A DNA stretch of 64,000 nt, taken from positions 61,385,725 to 61,449,724 of the forward strand of contig OZ038383.1 of the NCBI GenBank assembly GCA_964036045.1, given 5' to 3'. Below the pieces are notes generated by a model. It saw only the letters and a list, made by a program, of their open reading frames with translations. It had not been told where the DNA came from and did not search any database. Shown piece by piece: positions 23,151 to 33,197 of the stretch. Every line of letters starts with the position of its first letter. The first letter of the stretch is position 1. The position numbers were made by a program, and so were the translations under genes. Origin of the DNA: Eutreptiella sp. 'Long Island Sound 2002'. Its lineage: Eukaryota; Euglenozoa; Euglenophyceae; Eutreptiales; Eutreptiaceae.

Positions 23151-23167
23151 GCATCGGTTGCCGATGC
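23151..23167. promoter_or_regulatory. LTR palindrome GCATCGG-TTG-CCGATGC
   Basis: A perfect 7-bp inverted repeat with a 3-base centre, kept in the other LTR at 37152-37168 even though the next bases differ. It could be a protein-binding palindrome in the LTR promoter region. Confidence 0.5.
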
Positions 23168-23302
23168 GGGGCTTTACGGCACGGAACACGCTCCCGCCGG
23201 GCTCGCACCGGGCGTCAACGGGCGCCTTCCGTACATGGGGTTAGTGGACCGGAGACCGGTTGTATGCCCTACCCTAGCCATGGGGTTCTGGGTACCGCTT
23301 CA

Positions 23303-23313
23303 CCCCCCTCCTT
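23303..23313 (-). other. E1 polypurine tract
   Basis: The minus strand reads AAGGAGGGGGG directly before the TG of the 3' LTR. This is the plus-strand DNA primer site of LTR elements and fixes the transcription direction as minus. Confidence 0.85.
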
Positions 23314-24742
23314 AGAGCAAACCCTGGGGGGGGCTCGATAACACCCACGCATGGCAGCGGGTACCCAGGACCGTTTCCTGAAGGGGGGGGGTGTCACATC
23401 CTCACTTCAGGCTGATTCGCAGGTTAGGCTGCCCAAATCCCACAGTAAGACAAGTGTAGTGCAGTAAGGTCTTGTAACTTCAAGTATAGTATCAAGTATC
23501 AAGTCCCGGGTCCTGGCGGCGATTGTTCGGCATCCAAAGGACCCGTTAACCCATACCAGGCGCACCGGGTGCCAGCTGCTACGGTCACTACCACAGTGGC
23601 AGTGGCATACACGGCCAACATAGGCGTCACACGACGACCGAGGTGGTCTCACAGGTCGAACGCGACCACAATGATCCATCAGGCTACCCCAAGCTTCCCA
23701 AGGCCCGCCGGCTGGGGGAGAGTACCCACGGGTCCTTCCTCGGGCGCACCATGTCCATATCCACGACGCGAGTCCAGAGTGGTACAGCCGAACGAGCTCC
23801 TCCTTAAGGGATCGGGCGTCAAGGCCGTCTTTTCCCTCGCCCTATTACCACAAAGGCCATACATGAGGGAGTCCTCATGCAGTGTGGGCGGAGGCGTCGA
23901 CTCCTCAAACCACCAGTATCCCAGGCAGACTGACCGAGGTCAGGAGCACCGGAGGCCGCCATCCGACTGCAAGTGCGTCTGCGAGTCTGTAGGCTCACAC
24001 TGGGACTGACAGTGGCGGACCGCTGGGAGTGTAGTCAGGCAACTGGGCTTCCTGCCTGGCGCCATCAGGATCTCCACATCACAGCGAATAGGGCACACGG
24101 TATCACGGGCACTCAAACAGAAGAATCTGTACTTAGGTACTGGTTCAAGCTGGACCCTATGTAGGAACATGTAAACGGCGACTCAGGGCGCCTTCGTAGT
24201 CGATTCGCATCCCGTCGGGGGAAAAAAACAGTCCACATCTCGGCGATGGGCTGACAACACTTAACATACAGATGCACATATCCTGGGAACAGAAAAAGTA
24301 AGCAATACTCAGGTAAACAGGCGTGTAAACACACTCTGGACAGAGTGCCAAACCACGCCCTGGTTAGGATAAGGCAATGCAGGAGGGTGGACAGGAAAAC
24401 GCCTGAGTTCAGGCCATATATAGTCTCGAGACACACGTCGACTAGTCTGGATTCCGCAAGTGCCATGGAACCAGACCACACACTAAAAAAACGCAAGGCC
24501 GATGACAGCGGCATCCGTTGCGCAACGACATATGGGCTTCAAGGCCCCAAGAGCTCCGAAATATGAAGGTCAGTCGCCCTACCTGGTTTCCCAAAGATTC
24601 AGCAGGGGGGGGAGTGACTAATAGAAGTGAAAGAGAGGGGCCATCCTCCTCTGGATTCAGCAGGGGGGGGTATATGGCCACTCTGATGGCAGGTCACCGG
24701 AAGATGTAAGAAAGCAAGCAAGTGGGGGAAGATCCGTCGACC
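23314..24742 (-). other. E1 3' untranslated region
   Basis: About 1.4 kb lies between the pol stop and the polypurine tract, with no domain-bearing frame. It holds two GATTCAGCAGGGGGGGG words (about 24596 and 24653). The stretch CCTGGTTTCCCAA-GATTCA recurs at about 44560 and 58545 in E4 and E3, so this region is family-specific. Confidence 0.6.
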
Positions 24743-27343
24743 TCACCAGCGCTCAAAACGCATCAGTGGAGAGCTCAGGGTGCTGATCAGACACCCCTGG
24801 CTGCAATCGGCCGGGGTGAGTGCTGCCAAGTCCGAGACATGGATCTTGGTCTTGTGCTTGCGGATGTACTCCATGAGGGGAGTATTGACCCGCGGCACGA
24901 ACGAGGAGACGGGTTCCCAGGTATCGTGGGACGGCCCATAGCCTCGCCAACGAACCTTGGACTCCAGGCCTCCGGGTGCCAAGGCGTTTGGACGCTGAGC
25001 AAGGATCTTTTCGACTGTATAGTCGTCCTGCTCAGCATAGTCGTCGTCCGAATCGGCCTCATGTGCGGCGTAGCTCAGGGACACATGTTGGCCACGGAGG
25101 TCGGGTTCCCGCACACGGAGTTGACTCTCGTGGCGCTCCCGGAACTGTCCGTGACCTACCTTGATGCGGTAGGTGTCCTCACCAATCCTGCGAACCACCT
25201 CTCCAGGTGTGAACCAGGTTTTGGTGTGGTGGGTGCCCATAGGGCGGGGTCTGATCACCCACACCGGGTCTCCCACCCTGAACTTCTGCGCTGTCGAGCT
25301 CGGGGCGGACTTCTGACGCTCAGCATGCTCCTTCTCGAGCTGCTGGCGGATGTCCCGCGCCGTTTGCTCTTGCCGCGCGAAGAATTCCTTGGCATCCATG
25401 GCCATGCCATCACCAGACAAGGGAAGTCCCCGACCGAGGGGGTCCCTGCCCTGGTGAGGTGACAAACCACCCGGCCTGGGGGTGTCATGATGGGCCTTCA
25501 GAGCAGGCCACATCTCCTCAAACCAGTTCCGACGTGGATTGGTGATGTGAATCTTGCGCAGCTTCTCGAACAGCTGCCGTCCAGCCACTTCAGCTCGGCC
25601 GTTAGACCGACTGAGATAGGCGACGCTCTTGGCGTGACGTATTCCCATGAGGAAACACATAGCCTTGAACCAGCCACCAGTAAACTGGGGCCCTCGGTCA
25701 CTGCAAATGGTGGGGGGGATGTCAAAGACGGTCAGCCAATGACGAATCATCATGACTGCCACTTCCTTGGCAAGCAACCCCTTTTTGCGTGCCGGAACGA
25801 CTACTACGTAGCCACTGTCGCGATCCACACAAAGAACCACACAGTCAAAGGTCTCCTTGCCAATGTGCACTTCAGGCATGGAGAAGACATCCATGGCCAC
25901 GCTCTCCATGGGCTGGTCAGGAACCGGGGTCCATGGGGCTTCCCCCTTGACGTTCCGGTTATCGGGATTGCAGGCCTGACAGACCGAGCAACCCTTCCTG
26001 ACCTTCTTGATGGCGGTGTAGAGACCGATGTGGTCGATCTCGAACCGGCGCTGCATGTCAGGGGCTTGCTTCTTGACCCCTGGGTGCAGCATGTGGTGGT
26101 GCCAAGCTTCACAAAGCTCGAGCACCCGGGACTCCGGTACTAGCAGCTTACCATTCCGGTAGAGCTTGCCATCTTCCTCGGTCAGCCCCTTTGGCCACTT
26201 CTGCCCGTCGTCAGGGTCGGTCACAGCCCTATACTCGGCCGCAAAGGCCTTAGACTTGGCGTAATCGTCGGTCCAGTCGTCCTGGAGGCAAGACTCCGGG
26301 AAGAGGTGCTTGTTGGACTCAGCTCCCTCAGGGGCGAGTACTCTGACCGCTCTGCCCATCCCCGTTCCGAGGGGGGCATCCGCAGCCATGACGACGAAGC
26401 ATTTTACACCCTCCTCCTCCATCAGGTGCTCCGTCTCAATGATCCTCTTGGCTTCAGCGGTCTCAGCCTCATCGCCATGGGCAGACACGTCTGTCATGCC
26501 CTTGCTGGCGGGATAGGCCCACCTGCTGAGACAGTCTGCCACGGTGTTATCCTTTCCAGGAATATAAACAACCGTAAGGTCGGACTTGGCCAAGGTCTCA
26601 TGCCATCTTGCCCGTCGGGAGGCGGGACCAGAGGGGGTGTCCACGTGCTCCTTGTGCCACGACTGCAGACTCTGATGGTCGGTGCAGACAGTGACGGGAT
26701 GGAGGGCTATGTACCCAGCCCATTTTCTGAGAGCCATGACGATGGCATACGCCTCCTTTTCACGGGGCGTCCACGTCCGTCTCTGGCCTTCCGCCAGGAC
26801 TCGGCTCCAGAAGGCCACGGGCACGTGCCTCCCATCGTCAAGCACTTGCTCCAACACAGCGCCTACGGCGTAGTCGGAAGCGTTGGTGCGCAGGACGAAC
26901 CCTCGGTCGGGATCCACGAGGTGCAGACCCACTGCGGAAAGCAGCGCCTGCTTCATCCCCTCAAAGGCAAGGTCGGAATGAGCATCCCAGACCAGAGCCT
27001 TCTTGGACCCCTTCCTGGTCTCCTCTCGGTTGCCCTTGAGCATGGTCGTCATGGGGGCTGCATACTCGGCATACATTTTGATATACCCCGAGTAGTAGTT
27101 GCAGAACCCCAGATACGCCCGTAGCTCGGAGACCGTTTTGGGCTTTTCCCAGTGCTCGATCGCAGCCACCTTGCCAGGTATGGGCTTTCGCTGCCCGTTC
27201 CCAACTACGTGGCCAGCGAAGACCACCTCACTTACCGCAATGGTGGCCTTGTCACTACTGCCCGTGAGTTTGTGCCGAACCAGAAGGTCCAGCACCCGAG
27301 TGACGTCCCTCTCATGTGCCTCCAGGAGCTCCTCGTAGCTCAT
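24743..27343 (-). CDS. pol: E1 Pol C-terminal part: RT thumb, RNase H, integrase, chromodomain (866 aa)
   Basis: Residues 1-130 are the RT thumb (FCNYYSGYI at 80-88). RNase H spans about 145-290, with Asn154 where the first catalytic Asp belongs (RTNAS; other acidic sites E197, D222, D270). The integrase zinc finger has H416, H420, C452 and C455. The integrase core has D485, D549 and E585, an exact DD35E spacing. The C-terminal module has FRVGDPVWV (688-696). The chromodomain has Y775, KVRWRGY (796-802) and W809. The end is TGA. The frame begins after a single-base insertion near 27350 compared with E3, so it would be translated only as part of a frameshifted Pol. Integrase looks intact; RNase H probably is not. 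Confidence 0.9.
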   Translation of the reverse strand: MSYEELLEAHERDVTRVLDLLVRHKLTGSSDKATIAVSEVVFAGHVVGNGQRKPIPGKVAAIEHWEKPKTVSELRAYLGFCNYYSGYIKMYAEYAAPMTTMLKGNREETRKGSKKALVWDAHSDLAFEGMKQALLSAVGLHLVDPDRGFVLRTNASDYAVGAVLEQVLDDGRHVPVAFWSRVLAEGQRRTWTPREKEAYAIVMALRKWAGYIALHPVTVCTDHQSLQSWHKEHVDTPSGPASRRARWHETLAKSDLTVVYIPGKDNTVADCLSRWAYPASKGMTDVSAHGDEAETAEAKRIIETEHLMEEEGVKCFVVMAADAPLGTGMGRAVRVLAPEGAESNKHLFPESCLQDDWTDDYAKSKAFAAEYRAVTDPDDGQKWPKGLTEEDGKLYRNGKLLVPESRVLELCEAWHHHMLHPGVKKQAPDMQRRFEIDHIGLYTAIKKVRKGCSVCQACNPDNRNVKGEAPWTPVPDQPMESVAMDVFSMPEVHIGKETFDCVVLCVDRDSGYVVVVPARKKGLLAKEVAVMMIRHWLTVFDIPPTICSDRGPQFTGGWFKAMCFLMGIRHAKSVAYLSRSNGRAEVAGRQLFEKLRKIHITNPRRNWFEEMWPALKAHHDTPRPGGLSPHQGRDPLGRGLPLSGDGMAMDAKEFFARQEQTARDIRQQLEKEHAERQKSAPSSTAQKFRVGDPVWVIRPRPMGTHHTKTWFTPGEVVRRIGEDTYRIKVGHGQFRERHESQLRVREPDLRGQHVSLSYAAHEADSDDDYAEQDDYTVEKILAQRPNALAPGGLESKVRWRGYGPSHDTWEPVSSFVPRVNTPLMEYIRKHKTKIHVSDLAALTPADCSQGCLISTLSSPLMRFERW

Positions 27344-27839
27344 ACTGGGGTCCCCTGGACGCGATGATCACGTCGTCCACGAAGGGGTCCGCACAGTCAC
27401 GCACCGGCTCAAGCAGGTTCTCCAGCATCCGCTGAAAAGCCGCATTGCCGTTGGTAACGCCCATGGGCATCACCTTCCACTGGAGAGGTCCAAGTGGGGT
27501 GTTCATGGCTGTGCAGGCACGGGACTCCTCGGCGAGAGGCATCTGATGATAACCATGTTTCAGGTCAATCACCGTGAAGATCCTCCGCCGGTGTTGTTTT
27601 TGCAGCATGTCCTCAATGAGGGGCAGCGTATAGCTGTCGTGCTGCGTTTGGGCGTTCAGGCCGCGGTAGTCGACCACGAGCCGCCACTCACTGGCAACCT
27701 TCTTGGGGACGACGAAGCACGGAGAGGCCCATTCTGAGTGGCACGGCTCGAGCCAGCCTCTCTCGATGAAGTCACGGAGGATCTTCTCCATGGCCTCCTT
27801 CCTCTCCCCCCTCAGGGCAAACTCCCGGTGACGATACAC
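27312..27839 (-). pseudogene. pol: E1 reverse transcriptase palm and fingers
   Basis: The frame has EWRLVVDYRGLN, FTVIDLKHGYHQM with catalytic D92, and DPFVDDVIIAS with D155 and D156 (FVDD form of the YxDD box). The active-site residues are therefore intact. The frame is lost after SRGP because E1 has one extra G relative to E3 near 27357-27361. Upstream, a TGA at about 27859 replaces an Arg codon present in E3 (CGA to TGA, fitting deamination of a methylated CpG), so this copy is not translatable as one chain. Confidence 0.85.
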
Positions 27840-27998
27840 CTGGGGGTCCTGCTCCAGTCATATCTTGGCCTCGCCATACGGTCCACGCACCGGTGGGGGA
27901 AACACAGGCTTTCCGCTGAAGAAAGTGTCAATATACTTCTGCTTCAGCCTGGCCCTCAATGCCTGAATCTTGGGGCAATCATCGGATTCCGCCTTTGC

Positions 27999-29231
27999 TT
28001 ATCTGGGCACCTGGACCACTGAGCTTACTTGAGGGGTAGCGACCCCGCTCGGCTTCGGCTCAGGCGGTCTTCCCAGGTGGCCCAAAGGGCCATCTCTGGT
28101 CTTGCCCCGGAATAGATCGCCATAGGTGGGTGGGTTGCGGCCGGGCGGCTCATCCTGGCTGGACATGTGATCCAGCACCCTCTGTACGAAGGTATTCCCA
28201 TCATAGGAACCGGAGACGATGGAGTCCACTTCCCACCAGGCTCTGTCCTGGCCCTTGCCCTCACGCTGGTTTCCCCAGCCGTGAAAGGGCTGATCCATAT
28301 ACCCCTGAACCAGATCCAGCTCCTCTTCTGTGAGGGGGTCCTCCGATTCTCCGATGTCAACAGGGGGAGGCACAAAGCATTGCCGCCATGGCTCTGCTAT
28401 GATGCGGTTGACACAGACAAAGTCCGTGGTGTCGGCCTGATCAAGGCCCCCATCCACACAGTGGAATTCCGTTGGCCATCTCTGGGGTGGCATGGGCTGT
28501 CCCTTAGCGTCCTGATAGACACTCTCTCCAGCCGGTAGGACGACCTTGTTTAAGGTCATGTTGGTCAATGAGGCTACCCAATGTCGGGTACTTTCCTCCC
28601 CGGTGCATCCCATAGGAACAACCAGCACTGCCTTGGAGCGGTCCTTGCTAATCTTCGCTATCGCTCTTGGAATGTCCCAACGGGCGCAATGGATCCACAT
28701 CAATCCCTGATGCGGACCCCAGTGCTTCTTCCACGCGGAGTCCTGTGCGCTCCAGTACTTCTCACACACCCGAAGATGGGCGGAGGTTCCTGAGGAGAAC
28801 GCATCCAGGGCCAGATCTGAAACTCCCAGGTCCGCGACCACTCGGCTTGCCACTTCCGGCACTACGCCGTACTCCTGGTTTGACGGCCCAGTTGGCTCAG
28901 TGTCCAGCGCGGCTACTTCGAGCTGACTGCGTTCGGGGTGGATCCATTGGCATTCCACATGGTGCTCAGGTGACGAATGCCGCGAGAGCTGGTCGTCCTG
29001 GTACAGGGTCATGGAGGCCTGGGCCGGGAGGACGCCGGAGTCCGTCTCCATCATGAAGTCGTACCCAACGATCATGTCCCAGTCCATCTCGGCCTCGTAG
29101 AAGCGACCATGCAGGAGGATTTCCTTGCCGAGGTCTGGGCGGCTCAGCTCACGATGGTTCACGAACTGCAGCCCGATGGCCGCTTCCTTCGTGCCTCCCA
29201 CCATGTACTGGCCGTTCGCCACCTTCAGCAC
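27999..29231 (-). pseudogene. pol: E1 protease second half and long linker to RT
   Basis: The frame starts with LKVANGQYMVGG and WDMIVGYDFM, the second half of a retroviral-type aspartic protease (the IVG.DF motif). It then runs about 330 residues of linker, acidic near SEDPLTEEELDLVQG, to the RT entry. It ends at TAA, where E3 has Lys (VPIKEE). A homologous linker is present in E3 (62886-62593 and 63293-62907). Confidence 0.75.
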
Positions 29232-29601
29232 TGACAGGTTTCCGACTGTCGGTCAGACACTCTGGCGGAAGTAGGCCAGCCTTGACCAAGCTGACCTGAG
29301 CGCCCGTGTCAACCAACACGTCGAAAACCTTTTCCACTTCCCCGCATAGGGCACGGACCTTAAGATGCAACTGCCGCTCGCGACCGACACGGCGCATGGA
29401 GTGCAAACTCAGGATACTCTCAGATAGATCTTGAAGTACATCAAACACATTCTTGGTCGCGAAGGACGGACGGGTGCAAGGGTTCGTGCCTTCACTTGCC
29501 CTCACCCCGCCTCCGCGACTGGGTGCCGGACCGGGCCTTCTGCCCGCGGCAGTCCCTTTGTGCTTATCGACTCCCGACTGGGATGGTTCGGCGCTTCCCA
29601 C
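29149..29601 (-). pseudogene. pol: E1 protease first half
   Basis: The frame has VFDVLVDTGAQVSLVKAGLLPPE, a canonical D-T-G aspartic protease active site, after a helix KNVFDVLQDLSESI. It is in the same frame as gag upstream, with two TAG codons between them. E3 reads straight from RRPVG into LKVANG, but E1 has an extra base near 29235 that shifts the second half of the protease out of frame. The enzyme would process Gag and Pol. Confidence 0.8.
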
Positions 29602-29835
29602 GTCACCATCCTGCGACCGCCCTAGCTGGGGCCCTTGGCTGCAGGGGCTCCGCTAGGGGGCGTCGATTGTGGAAGTAGGGGTGTTCTTCTCTGCTTCAAC
29701 CTCGTTGACGCCCTTCTTCCTTCCCCCTCTAGTCTTCTTGTCCTTGTCCTTGTTCTGGTCGTTCTGGTCGTTCTCCTTGTTCTTGTTGTCCGACCTGGGG
29801 ACCCAGTTCCTCTTGATCTCCTGGATCTCCTTGGC

Positions 29836-31128
29836 CTACTCGGTCCCCTGTGACATCAGCTTGGAGAGCTCGTCCCTGTCCATCTCCACTTTGGCCTCCC
29901 GGATACCCGCAGGTGCACGCTTCTTCGACCCGTGCACCTTCTTGTAGGCCTCCGTGTCGGCCTGGTGGATGGGGCATGTTCGTTGTTCATGGTTGAAGCC
30001 TTTCTTCCTCCCATAACACACGAAACAGCCCTGAGGGTGAGCTCGTATGAACTCCCCAAAGGACAGCGGAGGGTCGCCAATGCGGCGAGGGTCCCTCTTC
30101 TCCTTCTTCCTCCAACCCTGCTGCAGGGGCTTCCAGTTTCCCGGTTTGTTCCCCGCGCTCAGGTTGTTGGCCACGAAGGCACAAACGGCCACCTCAGCGG
30201 GCTCATCGTCGTTGTCATCGTCGACGAGATTCTCATCGCCGCCGGCTCCCGCTGGGTCCATGGCAGCTTCCCCGCCAGATCCCTCGCCAACGTAATTGAC
30301 GTCGCGGTCGCAGGGCCTCAACCCGCGGGTGTGGTGCAGGTTTCGGTACTCCTTGAGTACTTCCTCGCCAACCCACTCCAGGATCTCTTCGCAGCTCATC
30401 CGCGCCGAGATGGCCTGCAGACGGATGGTCTGGTCGATCACGTCACACTCGTCAAGGCGCCACATCGCGGTCTTCTCGCGATCGCCCGAGACGGTGATGA
30501 GGAGAGCGTTCCGCAGGGAGTGTTGTTTGACATCCCGGGCCACGTTCCTCCTTGCCCAAGCCACCACGTTCGAATGATACTCCTTGGGGAGCATCATCTT
30601 GACCGTGTGGTTGGACTTGGCCCTCTTGGCTTCCTCCTTGGTGACCCTCTTGATCCATGCTTCCGGCAGCATGGAGAGCAGGCCAGCCTGCTCGTCACCC
30701 TCGTTCCAGTCCGCCACGTTGCGGCGGAAGAGGGTGTATTGCCCTCGGAAGTCTCGCCAGTCCCGTAGGCGGATCTCCCGTCCATCATGCTGAAGCTTGA
30801 TGGACTTCCAGCGCTTGGCAGCCACCTGCGGAGTGTCCACCCGCTCCTGCTCGTTGAGCCACTTCTTGGCTTCCTTGACGGTCTTGATCTTCCCCTCCTT
30901 GGTTGCCACGAGGTATAGCTCTTGGAGCACCTCCAGCAGGCGGTACCTGAACCGTCTGAAGACATATTTCTCCGCATCCGCGGGAACCATGTCTTCAGTG
31001 ACGGTCATCCCCCAATCGTCCAGCTTCTCCAAGAAGTGGTCGAGGTTGAGGGGGTTGCCATCGTACATGGGGGGCTTGATGTCCTTCAAGTCTTCCCACA
31101 CGGCGGCATCCGCGGCCTTAGAGACCAT
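29836..31128 (-). CDS. gag: E1 Gag (capsid and zinc knuckle, 430 aa)
   Basis: The capsid-like region opens with PPMYDGNPLNLDHFLEKLDDW and contains DWRDFRGQYTLFRRNVADW and LLSMLPEAWIKRV, which match Ty3 Gag organisation. Near residue 375 there is a zinc-knuckle variant, CFVCYGRKKGFNHEQRTC (C-x2-C-x8-H-x4-C; the usual first loop before His is 4). The C-terminus is basic and acidic mixed. The frame ends in TAG (29836-29838) and stays open afterwards toward protease. Gag forms the particle and binds RNA. Confidence 0.85.
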   Translation of the reverse strand: MVSKAADAAVWEDLKDIKPPMYDGNPLNLDHFLEKLDDWGMTVTEDMVPADAEKYVFRRFRYRLLEVLQELYLVATKEGKIKTVKEAKKWLNEQERVDTPQVAAKRWKSIKLQHDGREIRLRDWRDFRGQYTLFRRNVADWNEGDEQAGLLSMLPEAWIKRVTKEEAKRAKSNHTVKMMLPKEYHSNVVAWARRNVARDVKQHSLRNALLITVSGDREKTAMWRLDECDVIDQTIRLQAISARMSCEEILEWVGEEVLKEYRNLHHTRGLRPCDRDVNYVGEGSGGEAAMDPAGAGGDENLVDDDNDDEPAEVAVCAFVANNLSAGNKPGNWKPLQQGWRKKEKRDPRRIGDPPLSFGEFIRAHPQGCFVCYGRKKGFNHEQRTCPIHQADTEAYKKVHGSKKRAPAGIREAKVEMDRDELSKLMSQGTE

Positions 31129-31158
31129 GAACGCCGGCCGCGAGGTCGACCGAGGTTC

Positions 31159-32361
31159 CTATCGGCCTCGCCCACGGACTCCCACGGCCGCCACGTCCAT
31201 CTCCTCCATGGAATCCTTGTGGCTACGCCGCGATTCCTCCATGTACGCTGAACCTAGATGTTCACGCCGTACTCCTCCCATGTATGCCTCCTCATCACGG
31301 CGCCAGCGGCTGCGTTCAGAGGCCTCCCGTCGTACACCACGCGGCGGGCTGATGTCGAACTCTCCCAGGTCCAGGTCCAGGTCATCACCTTCGCCGACAT
31401 CCCACTCCACGTCTCCTCTGGGGACCTCATCCCTGAGTCCACCATAACGTCCACCAGCCATTGGGATTGGCTCCGGGGCTGGTGCGGGGCGCCGGGGGCG
31501 TACCGGTGTCCGCAGGGGAGCACGACGGTTGCGGTAATCCGCGCTGAGCCACTCATCACGCCAATCCTCACTGCCACTGCCGGGCGGCACGCGCTCGTTG
31601 CGGCGGCCCGCGCTGTGGTGAGAGGGGGCGGTGGGAGAGGGGGCACTGGCGCTGGGGCGACTCCTGGGGGCTCCACCGGGGGCGTGGGGTCTGCCTGGAC
31701 CTGGTCCGGGTCCCCAGCCGTCGTCCGACGAGCCAGACTCCAGGGGTGGGTGGTCGCTGCCGACGCTCCCACGGGCTTCCAGCGCGCCCAGCCTCTGCTG
31801 CAGGCCGCTGATAACCTTGTTCAGCGACCTGGTCTCGCCCCTGGCGATGTCCAGCTCTCTCTGCGCGCGCGTGGCGACCCTGGCGATGCGAGTCATCTCG
31901 CCCTTGCCCTTGTCTACCTCGCGTTCGAGGAACTGGACCGTCCTGCGGAGGTGGACAATCCACTGCCACGTGGTATCCGGGTCGCTGTTCCCTGGTGGGT
32001 CGTCGGGGTCCCCTGGGGGTCCTCCAGGAGGGCCTCCGCCGGGTCCGCCTGGTCCAGGGGGTCTTCCCCCGCCCGGTGGTCCGCCTCCAGGGGGTCCACT
32101 TGGTGGGCGTCCTCCAGGGGGTCCTGATGGTCCTCCGCCAGGGGGCCCCGGTGGGTCTCCGCCGGGTCGCCTCGGTGGGTCCGAGGATGGGCGCTTCTCC
32201 GTGATGTCGAAGTCCATGTCGTCATCCTCGTCCATGTCGCCCCACCTGGGCGTCTCGGTCTCGGAAGACTCCGAGCTCCGGTAGGGAGGAGGGAGATCCT
32301 CATCCTCACCTTCCGGCTCCATGGGGACGTCTCCGCCTCCTCCGCCCGTCCAAGCCACCAC
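31159..32361 (-). CDS. E1 Gag-upstream ORF with collagen-like Gly/Pro run and PPPY motif (400 aa)
   Basis: Near residue 24 it reads LPPPYRSS, a PPxY motif like retroviral late domains. An acidic patch (DMDEDDDMDFD) follows, then a collagen-like GPP/GGPP region (about 65-120) and a coiled coil (about 130-195, with LRRTVQFLEREVDKGKGEM and SLNKVISGLQQRLGALE), ending in a basic tail. It is in the same frame as gag; a single TAG at 31159-31161 separates them. It may be the N-terminal (matrix-like) part of a large Gag. The start is a GTG in this frame, so the true start is uncertain. Confidence 0.6.
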   Translation of the reverse strand: MVAWTGGGGGDVPMEPEGEDEDLPPPYRSSESSETETPRWGDMDEDDDMDFDITEKRPSSDPPRRPGGDPPGPPGGGPSGPPGGRPPSGPPGGGPPGGGRPPGPGGPGGGPPGGPPGDPDDPPGNSDPDTTWQWIVHLRRTVQFLEREVDKGKGEMTRIARVATRAQRELDIARGETRSLNKVISGLQQRLGALEARGSVGSDHPPLESGSSDDGWGPGPGPGRPHAPGGAPRSRPSASAPSPTAPSHHSAGRRNERVPPGSGSEDWRDEWLSADYRNRRAPLRTPVRPRRPAPAPEPIPMAGGRYGGLRDEVPRGDVEWDVGEGDDLDLDLGEFDISPPRGVRREASERSRWRRDEEAYMGGVRREHLGSAYMEESRRSHKDSMEEMDVAAVGVRGRGR

Positions 32362-32540
32362 TTGGAGATGTCGGCGGCCTCGTTAATCCCTGTCGCTGGC
32401 GGTGAAGAAGGGGTCACTGTCGTGGGGGTGTCCACCCGCTGGCCTCCGCGGCCCCTCGGGGGTCTTCCCCTTGCCCTTCCTCCGTCGATGGGCAGTGGGG
32501 CCACTGCTCCCACTGCTGCCCGTGTCCGCCTCATCCAGCG

Positions 32541-33191
32541 TCATCTTGGAGGAGGCGTCCCCTTCGAAGTCTCCACTCGTGATCCTCCCGGGGGAGTCTC
32601 GCGGCGGAGTTTGGCCTCTGCCTCCTCCATTGCGGCGGCTGTGGCTGCGGCAGCTCGCGCTTCGGCTTCCTCCCGGGCACGAGCCGCTTCGGCTTCCCGG
32701 GCCTGCTGCAGCCGAGCCTTGTCCGCTTTCAACGCCGCCAGCTCCGCCTTGGTCTTGGCCCTCTCCTCAGCGACCTTCCGTCGCGCGGCCTCGATGGCGT
32801 CCTTCTTGGCGGCGTCCGCCTGGGCCTTAGCCGTCGCTTCGGCGTGGGCCCTTTCCTCCGCCTCCTTCTTTGCCCTCTCTTGGGCAAGCGCCTCCTCCAG
32901 CGCCTTCACCTCGGCCTCCTTGCAGGCAATGGCCTCCTGCGTCAGGCGGGCTTCCTCGTCGGTTGCCCTGATCCGGGCAGCCACTGCCTCATGGGCGGCC
33001 GCAGCCGTGAGACCGGCCGCGATGGCTGCCACGGTCGACGCGTGGTAGTCCATGCCTCTGCCCCACTCGGTGGCCTCCTCATGGGCGATGCCGACGGCGC
33101 CCTCCACGGCAGCGTTCTGCTGCGTGGCCCGTTGCCGGGCAACCCGAAGGTTGCAGGGCACCCCACAGGTGTGCTCGCAGGCGCGCGCCAC
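32541..33191 (-). CDS. E1 Ala/Glu/Lys-rich coiled-coil ORF
   Basis: About 150 residues form a charged helix (KEAEVKALEEALAQERAKKEAEERA and similar), which predicts a long coiled coil. It is in the same frame as the ORF ending at 33198; one TAA lies between them, so both were probably one ~460-residue protein. It ends at TGA. It lies in the element 5' leader, where most Ty3 elements have no ORF. A role in assembly is possible but not shown. Confidence 0.55.
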   Translation of the reverse strand: MARACEHTCGVPCNLRVARQRATQQNAAVEGAVGIAHEEATEWGRGMDYHASTVAAIAAGLTAAAAHEAVAARIRATDEEARLTQEAIACKEAEVKALEEALAQERAKKEAEERAHAEATAKAQADAAKKDAIEAARRKVAEERAKTKAELAALKADKARLQQAREAEAARAREEAEARAAAATAAAMEEAEAKLRRETPPGGSRVETSKGTPPPR

Positions 33192-33197
33192 ATCCCT

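Larger units (their letters stand above)
20316..23302 (-). repeat. E1 3' LTR (left copy)
   Basis: It starts TGACGCGTTCCC and ends GGTACCGCTTCA on the plus strand. It pairs with 34315-37303 along its whole length. It contains two small hairpins near its U3 end (23005-23040 and 23151-23167). The open frames inside are short and give no domains. Confidence 0.92.

Noticed and set aside
23381-23400. A plus-strand G-run followed by TGTCACATCC, resembling a polypurine tract and LTR start
   Set aside because: No matching second LTR copy was found and the surrounding E1 element runs on the other strand.
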